Positions 46,703 through 56,085 of a stretch of 64,000 nt of DNA are shown here, piece by piece. The notes under the pieces are model-generated. The model was not told the DNA's origin. It did no database searches and saw only the letters and a program-made list of their open reading frames with translations. Made by a program: the position numbers and the translations under genes. Source of the stretch: Desulfonispora thiosulfatigenes DSM 11270 (GTDB lineage: Bacteria; Bacillota; Peptococcia; Peptococcales; Desulfonisporaceae); NCBI RefSeq assembly GCF_900176035.1, contig NZ_FWWT01000016.1:142409-206408 (forward strand), given 5' to 3'. Every line of letters begins with the position of its first letter. Positions within the stretch are counted from its first letter, which is position 1.

Positions 46703-46816
46703 TTATCTAACTGATTGCTTGTTTTTATTATGTTTTAACCAACCATATACTAATACTCCAACACTTACATACGTAACAGCTGTTGCTCCGTAGACTAAAC
46801 CTAACATAATTTCCAT
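46703..46816 (-). CDS. 37-residue membrane microprotein B1
   Basis: Reads MEIMLGLVYGATAVTYVSVG then VLVYGWLKHNKNKQSVR. Shares spacing of Gly6, Tyr9, Ala11, Tyr16, Tyr24, Gly25, Lys28 and His29 with the A type, so A and B are one family. AAGGGGGAT precedes the ATG. Preceded by Rex-like operator 2. Function unknown. Confidence 0.75.
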   Translation of the reverse strand: MEIMLGLVYGATAVTYVSVGVLVYGWLKHNKNKQSVR

Positions 46817-46858
46817 TTTAAAATCCCCCTTATATTTAACCCTATTTCAGGGTAATTA

Positions 46859-46876
46859 ATGTTATATTTTTAACAA
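46859..46876. promoter_or_regulatory. Rex-like operator 2
   Basis: ATGTTATATTTTTAACAA: 12 of 14 fixed positions of the clostridial Rex consensus, 43 bp upstream of the B1 start. Confidence 0.65.
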
Positions 46877-46950
46877 TCATATACAGATATAATCGACTAA
46901 ATGTGTAGATTCATAACTTCTTTACTTAACTACTAGTTACCTGAAGAAAA

Positions 46951-47064
46951 TTATCTTACAGAGTGTTCTTTTCTACCGTGTTTTACCCAACCATAAACCA
47001 TTACTCCTACACCAATATACGTAGCAGCCGTTGCTACATAAACTAAACCAAGCATAAATTCCAT
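46951..47064 (-). CDS. 37-residue membrane microprotein B2
   Basis: Reads MEFMLGLVYVATAATYIGVG then VMVYGWVKHGRKEHSVR. Close paralog of B1 with one transmembrane helix and the YGWxKH tail. The ribosome binding site AAAGGAGGATATTGAA is the same as for A1 and A2. Preceded by Rex-like operator 3 and a canonical TATAAT. First unit in the transcription direction. Confidence 0.75.
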   Translation of the reverse strand: MEFMLGLVYVATAATYIGVGVMVYGWVKHGRKEHSVR

Positions 47065-47106
47065 TTCAATATCCTCCTTTTATTTTCCCTTTTCGCTTAA
47101 GGGTTA

Positions 47107-47134
47107 ATTATAATGTTAATTTTTTAACAATCAC
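47107..47134 (-). promoter_or_regulatory. Promoter of B2 with Rex-like operator 3 in its spacer
   Basis: On the minus strand: GTGATT (47134-47129), 16 bp spacer, TATAAT (47112-47107). The operator ATGTTAATTTTTTAACAA (47113-47130 on +) matches 13 of 14 fixed Rex positions and fills the spacer, so bound repressor would block RNA polymerase. Confidence 0.7.
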
Positions 47135-47147
47135 GTGCTTGCAAATG

Positions 47148-47165
47148 TAGTTAAATATTTGACAA
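47148..47165. promoter_or_regulatory. Rex-like operator 4
   Basis: TAGTTAAATATTTGACAA, 12 of 14 fixed positions, 35 bp from operator 3. A second site near the same promoter could allow cooperative binding. Confidence 0.5.
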
Positions 47166-47467
47166 TCGAGAATATGATTTAATGAATAATTCCGAAGTAG
47201 CTATATTGTTTATTTATATAGTAGATTTAGTTTTAGTAAATATTCTCTAACTTAATTTATTAGAGAGTAAGTATTTATCCTTGCTAGTTCTTGTAAGTTC
47301 TTTCACTTGTATAAGTAATTCTTATTCTTAATATAATTATACTCAATATTTCTAAAAAGTATACACCAAAATATCAAATAAATTAAAATCTTTTATTTGA
47401 CAACAACATCGTGATATGGTATGGGGTTGCAGGTACTGAAAAATTAGTATGCATTCAAGTAAATTTT
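47166..47467. other. AT-rich intergenic stretch without a gene
   Basis: About 300 bp with no supported ORF on either strand. A TTGACA at 47397-47402 has no good -10 partner (TATGGG at 17 bp). Confidence 0.6.
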
Positions 47468-47476
47468 TGGTATAAT
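47468..47476 (+). promoter_or_regulatory. Extended -10 promoter upstream of the DnaA-box cluster
   Basis: TGGTATAAT. A transcript from here would begin near 47483 and run through the first DnaA boxes to the small terminator at 47558. Confidence 0.55.
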
Positions 47477-47514
47477 AAGTAAAATAAGGGGCATCTTTTA
47501 ACGGTTAATTACTT

Positions 47515-47777
47515 TGTGGATTCATCGCCTGTGGATAATGTGGATAAAACTGTGTATAACCTCGTATTACGGGTTTTTTTTGTGTGGAGAAAGTTGTGCA
47601 CAGAAAAAAATGTGTTTTTTGTGGATTGTGGGGATAACTTTGTGAAATAGAGGATAAATAGGATTAATACTTGTGGATAATACTGTGGATAGTATTATAA
47701 ATTGTTTTGCATAGAATATGTAAACAGTGTTTTTTTATACCAGTAAAGATGCAGAAATAAAGATGAATTGGGGATAA
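47515..47777 (+). promoter_or_regulatory. Cluster of DnaA-box-like 9-mers
   Basis: Exact TGTGGATAA (complement of the DnaA box TTATCCACA) at 47530-47538, 47539-47547 and 47672-47680. One-mismatch copies are at 47551-47559, 47583-47591, 47684-47692 and 47769-47777; two-mismatch copies are at 47515-47523, 47620-47628 and 47629-47637. All are in the same orientation; the first two exact boxes abut. No dnaA, dnaN or rpmH gene is nearby, and genes on both sides run in the + direction, so a replication origin is less likely than a DnaA-binding regulatory or titration site. Confidence 0.7.
47558..47581 (+). terminator. Small terminator inside the DnaA-box cluster
   Basis: ACC(T)CG / CGGGT stem with a bulged T, loop TATTA, followed by eight T. 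Confidence 0.55.
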
Positions 47778-47811
47778 TACTTGTAGCAACATTAAAAGGA
47801 GGAAAAAACAT

Positions 47812-48483
47812 ATGGGCGAATATGGATGTTTTGATATTATTGGACCTATAATGGTGGGTCCATCAAGTTCTCATACGGCAGGTGCAGTTCGCTTAGGACG
47901 GATGGCAAGAGAAATTGCCGGAGAATTACCTAAAGAAGTAAAGCTTATGCTCTATGGTTCCTTTGCGGAAACTTATAAAGGTCATGGCACGGATTTAGCT
48001 TTAATCAGTGGCTTACTTGGCTTTGATACTTTTGATGAAAGAATTAGAAGCTCGTTTACATTAGCTAAAGAACAAGGATTGCGGTTTTCGTTTATTACGG
48101 GAGAGAAAGAAGAACGCTTTCATCCAAATACAGTGAAATTTATGATTACTACTCATGCAGGAGAAAATTTAACGGTTATTGGATCTTCTATAGGAGGGGG
48201 TAGTGTTGAAATAACTGAAATCAATGGACATCCTTTAAGAATAAAAGGAGACTTTCCTACATTAATAACTTTTCATAATGATATACCAGGTGTTATTTCT
48301 AAGGTTTCAGAATGCTTAGCAAGGTATGATATCAATATTGCATTTATGGAAGTGTTTAGAAAAGAAAAAAGAAAGACAGCAACAATGGTCGTCGAAACAG
48401 ATGAATATATTCCCAATGAAGCTATGCAGGAAATTTTAAAAATAGAACCTATTAGTCATGTCAGATTTGTCCAACCAGTTTAA
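47812..48483 (+). CDS. sdaAB: L-serine ammonia-lyase, iron-sulfur-dependent, beta subunit
   Basis: A 223-residue subunit of the 4Fe-4S serine dehydratase that turns L-serine into pyruvate and ammonia. GPSSSHTAGAVRLGRMAR is the family signature; a C-terminal ACT domain (about 148-220, FHNDIPGVISKVSECL) probably senses serine. ATG 47812 follows AAAGGAGG. The DnaA-box cluster lies in its upstream region. Confidence 0.95.
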   Translation: MGEYGCFDIIGPIMVGPSSSHTAGAVRLGRMAREIAGELPKEVKLMLYGSFAETYKGHGTDLALISGLLGFDTFDERIRSSFTLAKEQGLRFSFITGEKEERFHPNTVKFMITTHAGENLTVIGSSIGGGSVEITEINGHPLRIKGDFPTLITFHNDIPGVISKVSECLARYDINIAFMEVFRKEKRKTATMVVETDEYIPNEAMQEILKIEPISHVRFVQPV

Positions 48484-48497
48484 TCCGAGGAGTGAAA

Positions 48498-49382
48498 ATG
48501 GTGAATTTTAATAGTATAGAAGATTTAATTATAGAAAGTGAAAGAAGGCTAATTAGTATCGGACAGTTAGTAAAAGAATGGGAAGCAGAGAAAAAAGAAA
48601 TATCAATTACTGAAGTTGAAGAAAAGATGCGCACAAACTGGGGTATAATGAAGGAATCAATTATTTTAGGAATTAATAATCCTCAAAAGTCCATGGGGGG
48701 ACTAATTGGTGGTGAAGGAAGAAGGCTGCATGATTATTGTTTAACGCAAAAAACTTTATCGGGTAATTTGGTTAACCTAGCAGTAGCAAGAGCGCTCGCT
48801 GTTTTAGAAGTAAATGCATCGATGGGAAAAATAGTGGCAGCTCCAACTGCTGGTTCTAGCGGAATAATTCCTGGAGTATTATTAACGATGCAAGAACATC
48901 TAGGGGTAGATGATGATAGGGTAATAGATGCTTTATTTACATCTTCGGGGTTTGGGATTATTATTGCGCAAAAGGCTTCTGTATCAGGAGCGGCGGGTGG
49001 ATGTCAGGCTGAATGTGGTTCGGCAGCTGGCATGATTGCAGCTAGCGTAGTAGAATTATCCGGGGGATCTCCAAGACAAGCTGGTCATGCTTGCGCAATG
49101 GTTTTAAAGAATATTTTAGGATTAATTTGTGATCCCGTAGCAGGGCTTGTTGAAGTGCCATGTGCAAAAAGAAATGCTTTGGGTGCCTCTCTTTCCCTGA
49201 CTTGTGCTGATATGGCTTTAGCCGGTATTAAAAGCGTTATTCCAATAGATGAAGTAATTGTAACGATGGGAGAGGTAGGAAGATGCTTGCCTGAATCCTT
49301 GCGCGAAACATCAAAAGGCGGCTTAGCCGTAACCCCTACAGGTAAAAAAATTGCAAAAAAAATATTTACTGAAAAAAAATAA
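48498..49382 (+). CDS. sdaAA: L-serine ammonia-lyase, iron-sulfur-dependent, alpha subunit
   Basis: A 294-residue catalytic subunit. Conserved cysteines for the cluster are in GCQAECGSAAGM, ICDPVAGLVEVPC and the central HACAMVLKN; PTAGSSGIIPG is the phosphate/substrate loop. ATG 48498 is preferred (CGAGGAG upstream) over GTG 48492. Eight to fourteen bases after sdaAB, same operon. Confidence 0.95.
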   Translation: MVNFNSIEDLIIESERRLISIGQLVKEWEAEKKEISITEVEEKMRTNWGIMKESIILGINNPQKSMGGLIGGEGRRLHDYCLTQKTLSGNLVNLAVARALAVLEVNASMGKIVAAPTAGSSGIIPGVLLTMQEHLGVDDDRVIDALFTSSGFGIIIAQKASVSGAAGGCQAECGSAAGMIAASVVELSGGSPRQAGHACAMVLKNILGLICDPVAGLVEVPCAKRNALGASLSLTCADMALAGIKSVIPIDEVIVTMGEVGRCLPESLRETSKGGLAVTPTGKKIAKKIFTEKK

Positions 49383-49482
49383 GAAAAATCAAAAATTAGT
49401 ATACCCTAAAGGAACGATTTAGGCTACAATAGTGTATATTAATTAACAAAAATATAAATTATGATGTATAGTTTTTCAGGTG

Positions 49483-50155
49483 GTGAATAAAGATAAAAAT
49501 TAGTAAAAGGCAACAGGAAATTCTTGAAATTGTCAAAGGTGGAGAACCAATTACAGGGGATAGCATAGCCGAAAGGTTAAATTTAACTAGAGCCTCTCTA
49601 AGATCGGATTTAGCCTTTTTAGTGCAAATAGGACATCTAGAGGCGAGACCTAGAGTAGGATACTTTTATGTAAATAAAAAACCTTATCAAACAATCATAG
49701 ACAAAATAATGAAACTTCGGGTGCGTGATTTTTTATCAGTTCCAGTTGTTGTTTCAGAGAATACGGTTATTTATGATGCAATTGTAGCTCTTTTTGTAAA
49801 TGATGTCGGCACACTTTTTGTAGTTAGTGAGGGAGAAATCCTAGAAGGAATAGTTTCTCGCAAAGATTTATTAAAAACTACACTAGGTAAGGTGGATATA
49901 AATCAAGTACCTGTAAGCGTGATTATGACTAGAATGCCTAATGTTATTACTACCACTATGGAAGAAGGTCTTTGGCATGCTGGGAGGAAAATTTGCAGCC
50001 ATGAAGTAGATGCTCTGCCAGTTGTTAAAGAAATAACGCAAGATAAGATTATAAAGTATAAGGTAGTAGGTCGCCTTTCAAAAACTAATATTACAAAAGC
50101 TTTTGTAGACTTTGGTTTAGGAAAGTTTGGTAGCGAGGAGGAGAATGATTATTAA
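49483..50155 (+). CDS. ccpN: CcpN-like transcriptional repressor (HTH plus CBS pair), start disrupted
   Basis: HTH_11 domain ([20 protein letters not shown], then [14 protein letters not shown]) followed by two CBS domains (about 80-205). In Bacillus CcpN represses gluconeogenic genes, and its relatives are linked to PPDK and its regulator, which follow here. A normal start gives only 177 residues from GTG 49622 and would lose the HTH. The open frame containing the HTH begins after a TGA at 49484-49486. Either ATA 49493 is the start (AGGTGGTG seven bases upstream), or GTG 49483 is used and one A is extra in the run 49495-49499. The HTH is clearly conserved, so the longer form is meant. Confidence 0.8.
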
Positions 50156-50972
50156 TAATACGATTGTATATGTAATTTCTGATTCTTTAGGTGAAACTGC
50201 TGAATTTGTGGCTAGAGCAGCAGTAAGTCAATTTAAATGCGGAACAACGGAATTTAGACGTATTCCATATGTGACCACGGAAGATCATTTATTAGAAATT
50301 ATTGAAGAAGTAAGTCGTTTTCCAAATACCATTATTGCTTATACACTTGTTGTGGAAAGTTTGAAAAAACTATTAGAACAAGAATCAGCAAAAAGAAATA
50401 TTGCTACAGTAGATGTGTTAGGACCTATGATGAAGGTTATTTCAGAGGTTACAGGACATCAGCCACATGGTGAGCCAGGACTTGTACATAAAATGGATGA
50501 TGATTATTTTCGTAAAATAGAGGCTATAGAATTCGCCGTAAAATATGATGATGGTAAAGATCCTAGAGGAATAATGCATGCTGATATAGTCTTAATAGGA
50601 GTGTCTAGAACGTCTAAAACACCATTATGTATGTATTTAGCTCATAAACGCATTAAAGCTACGAATATTCCGTTAGTACCAGAGGTAAGCCCTCCTGAAG
50701 AATTATTTAAATTACCACATGGCAAAATAATCGGCCTTAAAATCAGACCTAATATGTTAAATGAGATTAGGACAGAAAGATTAAAAACCATGGGTTTAAT
50801 GTCAAGCGCTGATTATGCAAGTATTGAAAGAATTTTAAATGAACTAGATTATGCAGAAGAACTAATGAAAAAGTTAGGGTGTCCAGTTCTAGATGTTTCT
50901 AATAGAGCTATCGAAGAAACTGCTAGTAAAATATTGAAAATAATGTATAGAGGTGATCAATTTGAAAAATAA
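50145..50972 (+). CDS. ppsR: Pyruvate, phosphate dikinase regulatory protein (DUF299)
   Basis: Bifunctional ADP-dependent kinase and phosphorylase that switches PPDK off and on by acting on its active-site Thr. The nucleotide loop [10 protein letters not shown] is intact and [16 protein letters not shown] is the N-terminal signature. ATG 50145 with GAGGAGG overlaps the end of the ccpN-like gene by 11 bases; upstream in-frame starts are not supported. About 275 residues, normal. Confidence 0.94.
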   Translation: MIINNTIVYVISDSLGETAEFVARAAVSQFKCGTTEFRRIPYVTTEDHLLEIIEEVSRFPNTIIAYTLVVESLKKLLEQESAKRNIATVDVLGPMMKVISEVTGHQPHGEPGLVHKMDDDYFRKIEAIEFAVKYDDGKDPRGIMHADIVLIGVSRTSKTPLCMYLAHKRIKATNIPLVPEVSPPEELFKLPHGKIIGLKIRPNMLNEIRTERLKTMGLMSSADYASIERILNELDYAEELMKKLGCPVLDVSNRAIEETASKILKIMYRGDQFEK

Positions 50973-53619
50973 GAAATATGTTTATCTTTTTGCAGAAGGT
51001 TCTAAGGATATGAGAAATTTACTGGGTGGTAAAGGTGCTAATTTAGCTGAAATGACTAATATTGGACTTCCAGTACCTCCAGGACTTACGATTACTACAG
51101 AGGCTTGTATAGATTATTTTGAGCTAGGGAAAAAACTACCTGAATCATTAGAAGCTGATTTATGGGATAAATTAGAAACAGTAGAAGAAGCTACAGGGAA
51201 AAAATTTGGGGATAATAGCAATCCTTTACTAGTTTCAGTTCGTTCTGGAGCGGTAGCTTCCATGCCAGGAATGATGGATACTATCCTAAACTTAGGTTTA
51301 AATGATGAAACAGTTGAAGGTCTTGCAAAAAGCGTCAACGACCCACGTTTTGCTTATGATTGCTATCGTCGTTTTATTCAAATGTTTAGTGATGTAGTTA
51401 TGGAAGTAGAACATTATGAATTTGAAACTATTTTAGCAAAGCAAAAAGATACAGCAGGTGTAAAAAATGATAATGAGCTAAGTGCAGAAGATTTACAAAA
51501 CATTATCAAGGAATATAAAGTTTTAGTAAAAAGATCTGCAGGAAAAGAATTTCCACAAAATCCTACAGAACAATTAATTATGGCGGTGCAAGCAGTATTT
51601 GATTCTTGGTATAATCCAAGAGCAGATTATTATAGAAAAATTAACAATATTTCAGATGCTTTAGGTACAGCAGTAAATGTACAGTCTATGGTATTTGGTA
51701 ATATGGGAGCAAAAAGTGGAACAGGGGTAGCCTTTACTCGTAATCCAGCTAATGGAGAAAATAAATTATATGGTGAGTATTTAATGAATGCTCAAGGCGA
51801 GGACGTAGTAGCAGGAATTAGAACTCCAAATCCAATTACTAACTTACAAGAAGATTCTCCAGTTGTATATGATCAATTTGTAAAAATAGCTAATCTTTTA
51901 GAAAATCATTATCGTGATATGCAAGATATCGAATTTACAATTGAAAATGAAAAATTATATATGTTACAAACACGTACAGGAAAAAGGACAACTGCTGCTG
52001 CAATTAGAATAGCTGCAGAGATGGTTGATGAAAAATTAATTACTAAAGAAGAAGCTTTATTAAGGATAGAACCAACTCAGCTAGATCAATTACTACACAG
52101 AAGCATAGATCCTAATGCTGAATTAATTGTTATTGCTAAAGGGCTACCAGCTTCTCCTGGTGCAGGCAGTGGTAGAATTGTCTTTAATGCAGATGATGCT
52201 GAAAATTTAGGAAAAGAAGGCAAAGATACAATTTTAGTTAGACTAGAAACCACTCCAGATGATATTCATGGCGTAGTTTATAGCCGTGGTATTTTAACAA
52301 GTCGTGGTGGAATGACTAGCCATGCTGCAGTTGTTGCTCGTGGTATTGGCAAGCCATGTGTATGTGGCTGTGAAGCTCTAGAGATTGATGTGGTAAATGA
52401 AAAATTGGTTGTAGGGAAGCATCAGTTTAAAAAAGGTGATATTATTAGTATTGATGGTACTACTGGTAATATTATTTTAGGCCAAGTACCAATGATTGAT
52501 CCTGAGTTAAGTCCAAGTTTTCAAAGAATATTAACCTGGGCTGACGAAATAAAAACATTAAGCGTAAGAGCAAATGCTGATAGTCCAGAAGAAGCTAAGA
52601 AAGCAAGAGAATTTGGAGCCCAAGGAATAGGACTTTGCCGTACAGAGCATATGTTTATGGATCAAGCAAGATTACCAATCGTACAAGAAATGATCTTATC
52701 AGAAACAATAGAAGAAAGAGAAAAATCTTTAAGAAAATTATTATCTTTCCAACAAGAAGATTTTTATGGAATCTTAAAAGCTATGGAAGGATTACCAGTA
52801 ACTGTGCGTTTATTAGATCCTCCATTACATGAATTCTTACCTAATGCAGAAAGCTTATTAGTTGATATTACGAAGCTTAAATGTAGCGATGGAGATGCTG
52901 AATTGCTTGAAGAAAAAGAAGAATTATTAAAAAAGGTAAAAGCTTTAAGCGAAAATAATCCAATGTTAGGTCATAGAGGGTGCCGCCTTGGAATTACTTA
53001 CCCAGAAATTTATCGTATGCAAGCTAGGGCAATATTCCAAGCAACAGCTCAGCTTGAAAAAGAAGGATATAATATTATCCCAGAAGTAGAGGTTCCATTA
53101 ATTATTGGACCAGATGAATTAAGATTATTAAAAGCAGAAATAGATGAAGTAGCAGTAGCGGTTAGAGAAGAAACAGGCGTAGATTTTGACTATCACGTAG
53201 GTACGATGATTGAATTACCAAGAGCTTGCTTAACTGCAGATGAAATTGCAGAATATGCCGAGTTTTTCACCTTTGGGACAAATGATCTTACCCAAACAGT
53301 TTTAGGATTTAGTAGAGATGATTCTGAAGGCAAATTCATGCAGGAATACTTAGATTATAAAATTATAGAGCATAATCCATTTATTGTTTTAGATCAAAAG
53401 GGTGTTGGGAAATTATTGAAGTATGCAGTGAAAAATGCTAGAGAAGTTAAACCAAACCTACCAATAGGTATTTGTGGAGAGCATGCAGGAGAACCAAGTT
53501 CAATTGAGTTTTCTCATGTTATAGGCTTAGATTTTGTAAGCTGCTCACCATTTAGAGTTCCAATAGCAAGATTAGCTGCAGCTCAGGCAGCAGTTAATAA
53601 TAACAATCAATCTAAGTAA
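50962..53619 (+). CDS. ppdK: Pyruvate, phosphate dikinase
   Basis: Interconverts pyruvate, ATP and Pi with PEP, AMP and PPi; central to gluconeogenesis or PPi-linked glycolysis in anaerobes. Order: ATP-grasp domain (about 1-340), phosphohistidine domain with [13 protein letters not shown] (about 450), PEP/pyruvate TIM barrel (about 510-885) with GLCRTEHMF and catalytic Cys in [11 protein letters not shown] 50962 behind AGAGGTG is preferred over GTG 50953. About 885 residues, as expected. It overlaps its regulator gene, so the pair is co-translated. Confidence 0.96.
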   Translation: MKNKKYVYLFAEGSKDMRNLLGGKGANLAEMTNIGLPVPPGLTITTEACIDYFELGKKLPESLEADLWDKLETVEEATGKKFGDNSNPLLVSVRSGAVASMPGMMDTILNLGLNDETVEGLAKSVNDPRFAYDCYRRFIQMFSDVVMEVEHYEFETILAKQKDTAGVKNDNELSAEDLQNIIKEYKVLVKRSAGKEFPQNPTEQLIMAVQAVFDSWYNPRADYYRKINNISDALGTAVNVQSMVFGNMGAKSGTGVAFTRNPANGENKLYGEYLMNAQGEDVVAGIRTPNPITNLQEDSPVVYDQFVKIANLLENHYRDMQDIEFTIENEKLYMLQTRTGKRTTAAAIRIAAEMVDEKLITKEEALLRIEPTQLDQLLHRSIDPNAELIVIAKGLPASPGAGSGRIVFNADDAENLGKEGKDTILVRLETTPDDIHGVVYSRGILTSRGGMTSHAAVVARGIGKPCVCGCEALEIDVVNEKLVVGKHQFKKGDIISIDGTTGNIILGQVPMIDPELSPSFQRILTWADEIKTLSVRANADSPEEAKKAREFGAQGIGLCRTEHMFMDQARLPIVQEMILSETIEEREKSLRKLLSFQQEDFYGILKAMEGLPVTVRLLDPPLHEFLPNAESLLVDITKLKCSDGDAELLEEKEELLKKVKALSENNPMLGHRGCRLGITYPEIYRMQARAIFQATAQLEKEGYNIIPEVEVPLIIGPDELRLLKAEIDEVAVAVREETGVDFDYHVGTMIELPRACLTADEIAEYAEFFTFGTNDLTQTVLGFSRDDSEGKFMQEYLDYKIIEHNPFIVLDQKGVGKLLKYAVKNAREVKPNLPIGICGEHAGEPSSIEFSHVIGLDFVSCSPFRVPIARLAAAQAAVNNNNQSK

Positions 53620-53701
53620 GATCAAATAGTATAGGGTAAACACGTAAATTCTTATATATCAAGACTTTGTGGGATTCATTAAAAATTACAAAAAAGATAC
53701 T

Positions 53702-53749
53702 AAAAAGGATACTGCCACTTAATATATTAAGTGGCAGTATCCTTTTTTT
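53702..53749 (+). terminator. Strong terminator after ppdK
   Basis: Near-perfect palindrome with a stem of about 20 bp (GGATACTGCCACTTAA and complement) flanked by A5 and a T run. It can act on both strands. Confidence 0.92.
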
Positions 53750-53879
53750 ATAATATATTGAATATATAAATATATTATTTAGTAAATAAATATATTGTTA
53801 AGTACTAATCGGTAAATAATGACATACTATCAAAACATATTGTATAATAATTGAAACTGTAAAAAACATTAAATAGAAT

Positions 53880-55877
53880 ATGAAAGGAGGGAATGTTATA
53901 AAATTCCATATTTTAACCCTTTTTATTGTTCTTAGTTTAATATTGGGCACTCAGGTTATTGCTCTTTTTGTTCAATATAGAGTGAATAGACCCTACCGTG
54001 GGATTGGCTATTGGTTACTGGGGTCTAGTTTAATGGCACTAGGTTTTATTTTTATGCCCATGGTAACCGTAAAGTCCCTTGAGATGTTTGCAAGGATCGC
54101 AAACCCACTTCTAATTTTAGGTCATATCTTTTTGTACATAGGAATTAAACAGTTTTTTAATAAAAAAGTAACCAAATGGATACCAATTTCAATTTTTGTT
54201 GTCCTTAATCTATCTTATTACTATTACATGTATATAAATAATGATATTTCCGCACGTACATTTGTCGTAACTGCTACTATAGCTATTATTTCATTTATGA
54301 TATCCTACCAGCTTTTCTGCAAAAAAAACAGGCTAATTTCTAGTTCAGCGAATTTTACCGCCGCTGTTTTTTTTGTTTATGGATGTTTTTATACAGTTCG
54401 TACTTTTCGGGTAAGTATGTTGCCTACTATTCACTCATATACTGATCAAGAGGAAATTCTTATAATCGGAGCTATTCTTTCTATCATCATTAGTAATTTA
54501 TGGACATTTGGCTTGATCATCATGGTAAATCAGAGGCTAAATAGTGATAATCAATTAGAAAAGGAAAAATTACAATTGATTTTTAACACAAACCCAGATG
54601 CCCAATTAATAACGCGATTAAATGATGGTTTCATTGTTGAGGTCAATGATGGATTTTCGGTATTGAGCGGTTATTCTAGAGCCGAGGTCATTGGGGATTA
54701 TATCCGAACGATTAGTTTTTGGCATAATCCTGCAGATCGACAACTTTTCATAACAGAGCTGAATGATAAAGTAACTTGCGAAAATAGGGAATTTATTTTC
54801 CAACGAAAAGATAATAGCCAATTTTCCGGAATGATCTCAGCCAGAATTATTATGATTCATTCTGTACCCCATATTATCAGTGCGATTCGCGATATAACCG
54901 AGAGAAAGCAATTTGAGGAGGCACTTATAGAAAGCGAAGAGAAATATCGTTCTATCCTCAACGCCTCCCCGGATGATATCACGATCACGGATTTAGAGGG
55001 GAACATCTTAATGATTTCTTCTGCAGCCAAGAAAATGTTCGGATACAAATCGGATTTTAATAATTTTATAGGTATGCAGCTCCTCGACTTCATTATACCT
55101 GAGGATGTTGAAAGAGCAAAATCTAACCTCCAACAAATGTATCAAGGAGGCAATCTAAAAGCAAATGAATATCATGGAGTGCGTCAGGATCAAAGTATCT
55201 TTGATATTGAGGTGAATAGTGGGTTTGTTTATAGTGCAAATGGACTCCCGGATAAAATGGTATTTATTATTCGTGACATTACAGAACGCAAGTTAGCCGA
55301 GCGAAAAATACAAAAGCTGGTTCAACAACTTGAAATAGAGAAAAATATAGCTCAACTCAATTCGATTACTGACAGTATGACCGGATTAGCTAACCGGAGA
55401 TATTTTGATGAGACTCTTAAAACAGAATTTTTCAGGTTAAGGCGCTCTGGATCTACATTATCGCTAATCATGCTAGATATTGATTATTTTAAGAAATTCA
55501 ATGACAGCTATGGCCATTTAGCTGGGGATCAGTGTTTACGAATGATTGCAACTACGTTAAAAACTATTATAAGCCGAGCACCTGATATTGTTGCGCGATA
55601 TGGAGGGGAAGAGTTTATTATTATATTGCCCGAGACAGATGAAGACGGAGCTAAAGCTTTGGGGGAAAGAATCCGAAAAGCAGTTGAGGAGCTCGCTATT
55701 CCACATTGTGCATCCGACATTGCTAAATGCGTTACGGCCAGCCTCGGTATCGTTACCGTTTACCCGACTGAGTTAATATCACCAGAGCAAGTTTTAAAAC
55801 AGGTTGATGAAGCTCTATATTGTGCTAAAAAAAGAGGGCGTAACCGTTGCCTTTACAGCTCTAATGAAAAACTTTAA
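53880..55877 (+). CDS. Membrane PAS-PAS-GGDEF diguanylate cyclase
   Basis: A 665-residue sensor that should make c-di-GMP. About seven hydrophobic helices (1-220) form an input domain, then PAS 1 (about 235-345), PAS 2 (about 350-460, each ending in DITERK), a short coiled coil and a GGDEF domain (about 495-660). The active site is GGEEF and the inhibitory RxxD site is present five residues earlier (RAPD). The start is doubtful: ATG 53880 has no ribosome binding site, whereas AAAGGAGGG (53883-53891) points to ATA 53898. Codons are visibly richer in G and C than in neighbouring genes, suggesting transfer. Stand-alone, with terminators on both sides. Confidence 0.88.
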   Translation: MKGGNVIKFHILTLFIVLSLILGTQVIALFVQYRVNRPYRGIGYWLLGSSLMALGFIFMPMVTVKSLEMFARIANPLLILGHIFLYIGIKQFFNKKVTKWIPISIFVVLNLSYYYYMYINNDISARTFVVTATIAIISFMISYQLFCKKNRLISSSANFTAAVFFVYGCFYTVRTFRVSMLPTIHSYTDQEEILIIGAILSIIISNLWTFGLIIMVNQRLNSDNQLEKEKLQLIFNTNPDAQLITRLNDGFIVEVNDGFSVLSGYSRAEVIGDYIRTISFWHNPADRQLFITELNDKVTCENREFIFQRKDNSQFSGMISARIIMIHSVPHIISAIRDITERKQFEEALIESEEKYRSILNASPDDITITDLEGNILMISSAAKKMFGYKSDFNNFIGMQLLDFIIPEDVERAKSNLQQMYQGGNLKANEYHGVRQDQSIFDIEVNSGFVYSANGLPDKMVFIIRDITERKLAERKIQKLVQQLEIEKNIAQLNSITDSMTGLANRRYFDETLKTEFFRLRRSGSTLSLIMLDIDYFKKFNDSYGHLAGDQCLRMIATTLKTIISRAPDIVARYGGEEFIIILPETDEDGAKALGERIRKAVEELAIPHCASDIAKCVTASLGIVTVYPTELISPEQVLKQVDEALYCAKKRGRNRCLYSSNEKL

Positions 55878-56035
55878 ATAAATATGCATGTCTAACATAG
55901 CTATAAATTAATCCACACTATTTATATTTTGTTCAGCAAGTCAGAATAGTCAAGAAGTAAGGGTTAAAATAATATTATCGGGTATGGTGAGGCAAACTGT
56001 ATTAAAGCCATAAAAAGCCTCAACAAAAATAAAAA

Positions 56036-56085
56036 AAGGAAAGGGATTATCTTTTAGTGGTTTAAGAGATAATCCCCTTCCTTTG
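56036..56085. terminator. Bidirectional terminator between the GGDEF and SEDS genes
   Basis: AAGGAAAGGGATTATCT pairs with the complementary arm ending near 56083, with A-rich and T-rich flanks. Confidence 0.85.

Noticed and set aside
46331-47165. CRISPR array
   Set aside because: The repeats are gene-length paralogs with ribosome binding sites and operators, not short regular repeats with unique spacers.
47539-47643. 35-codon ORF across the DnaA boxes
   Set aside because: No ribosome binding site, odd Trp/Cys-rich composition caused by the TGTGGATAA repeats.
47515-47777. Chromosomal replication origin (oriC)
   Set aside because: DnaA-box density is high, but dnaA and its usual neighbours are absent and flanking genes do not diverge from the site. 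Kept only as a DnaA-binding cluster.
52635-52832. 65-codon ORF inside ppdK
   Set aside because: Out-of-frame shadow of a clearly intact PPDK gene.
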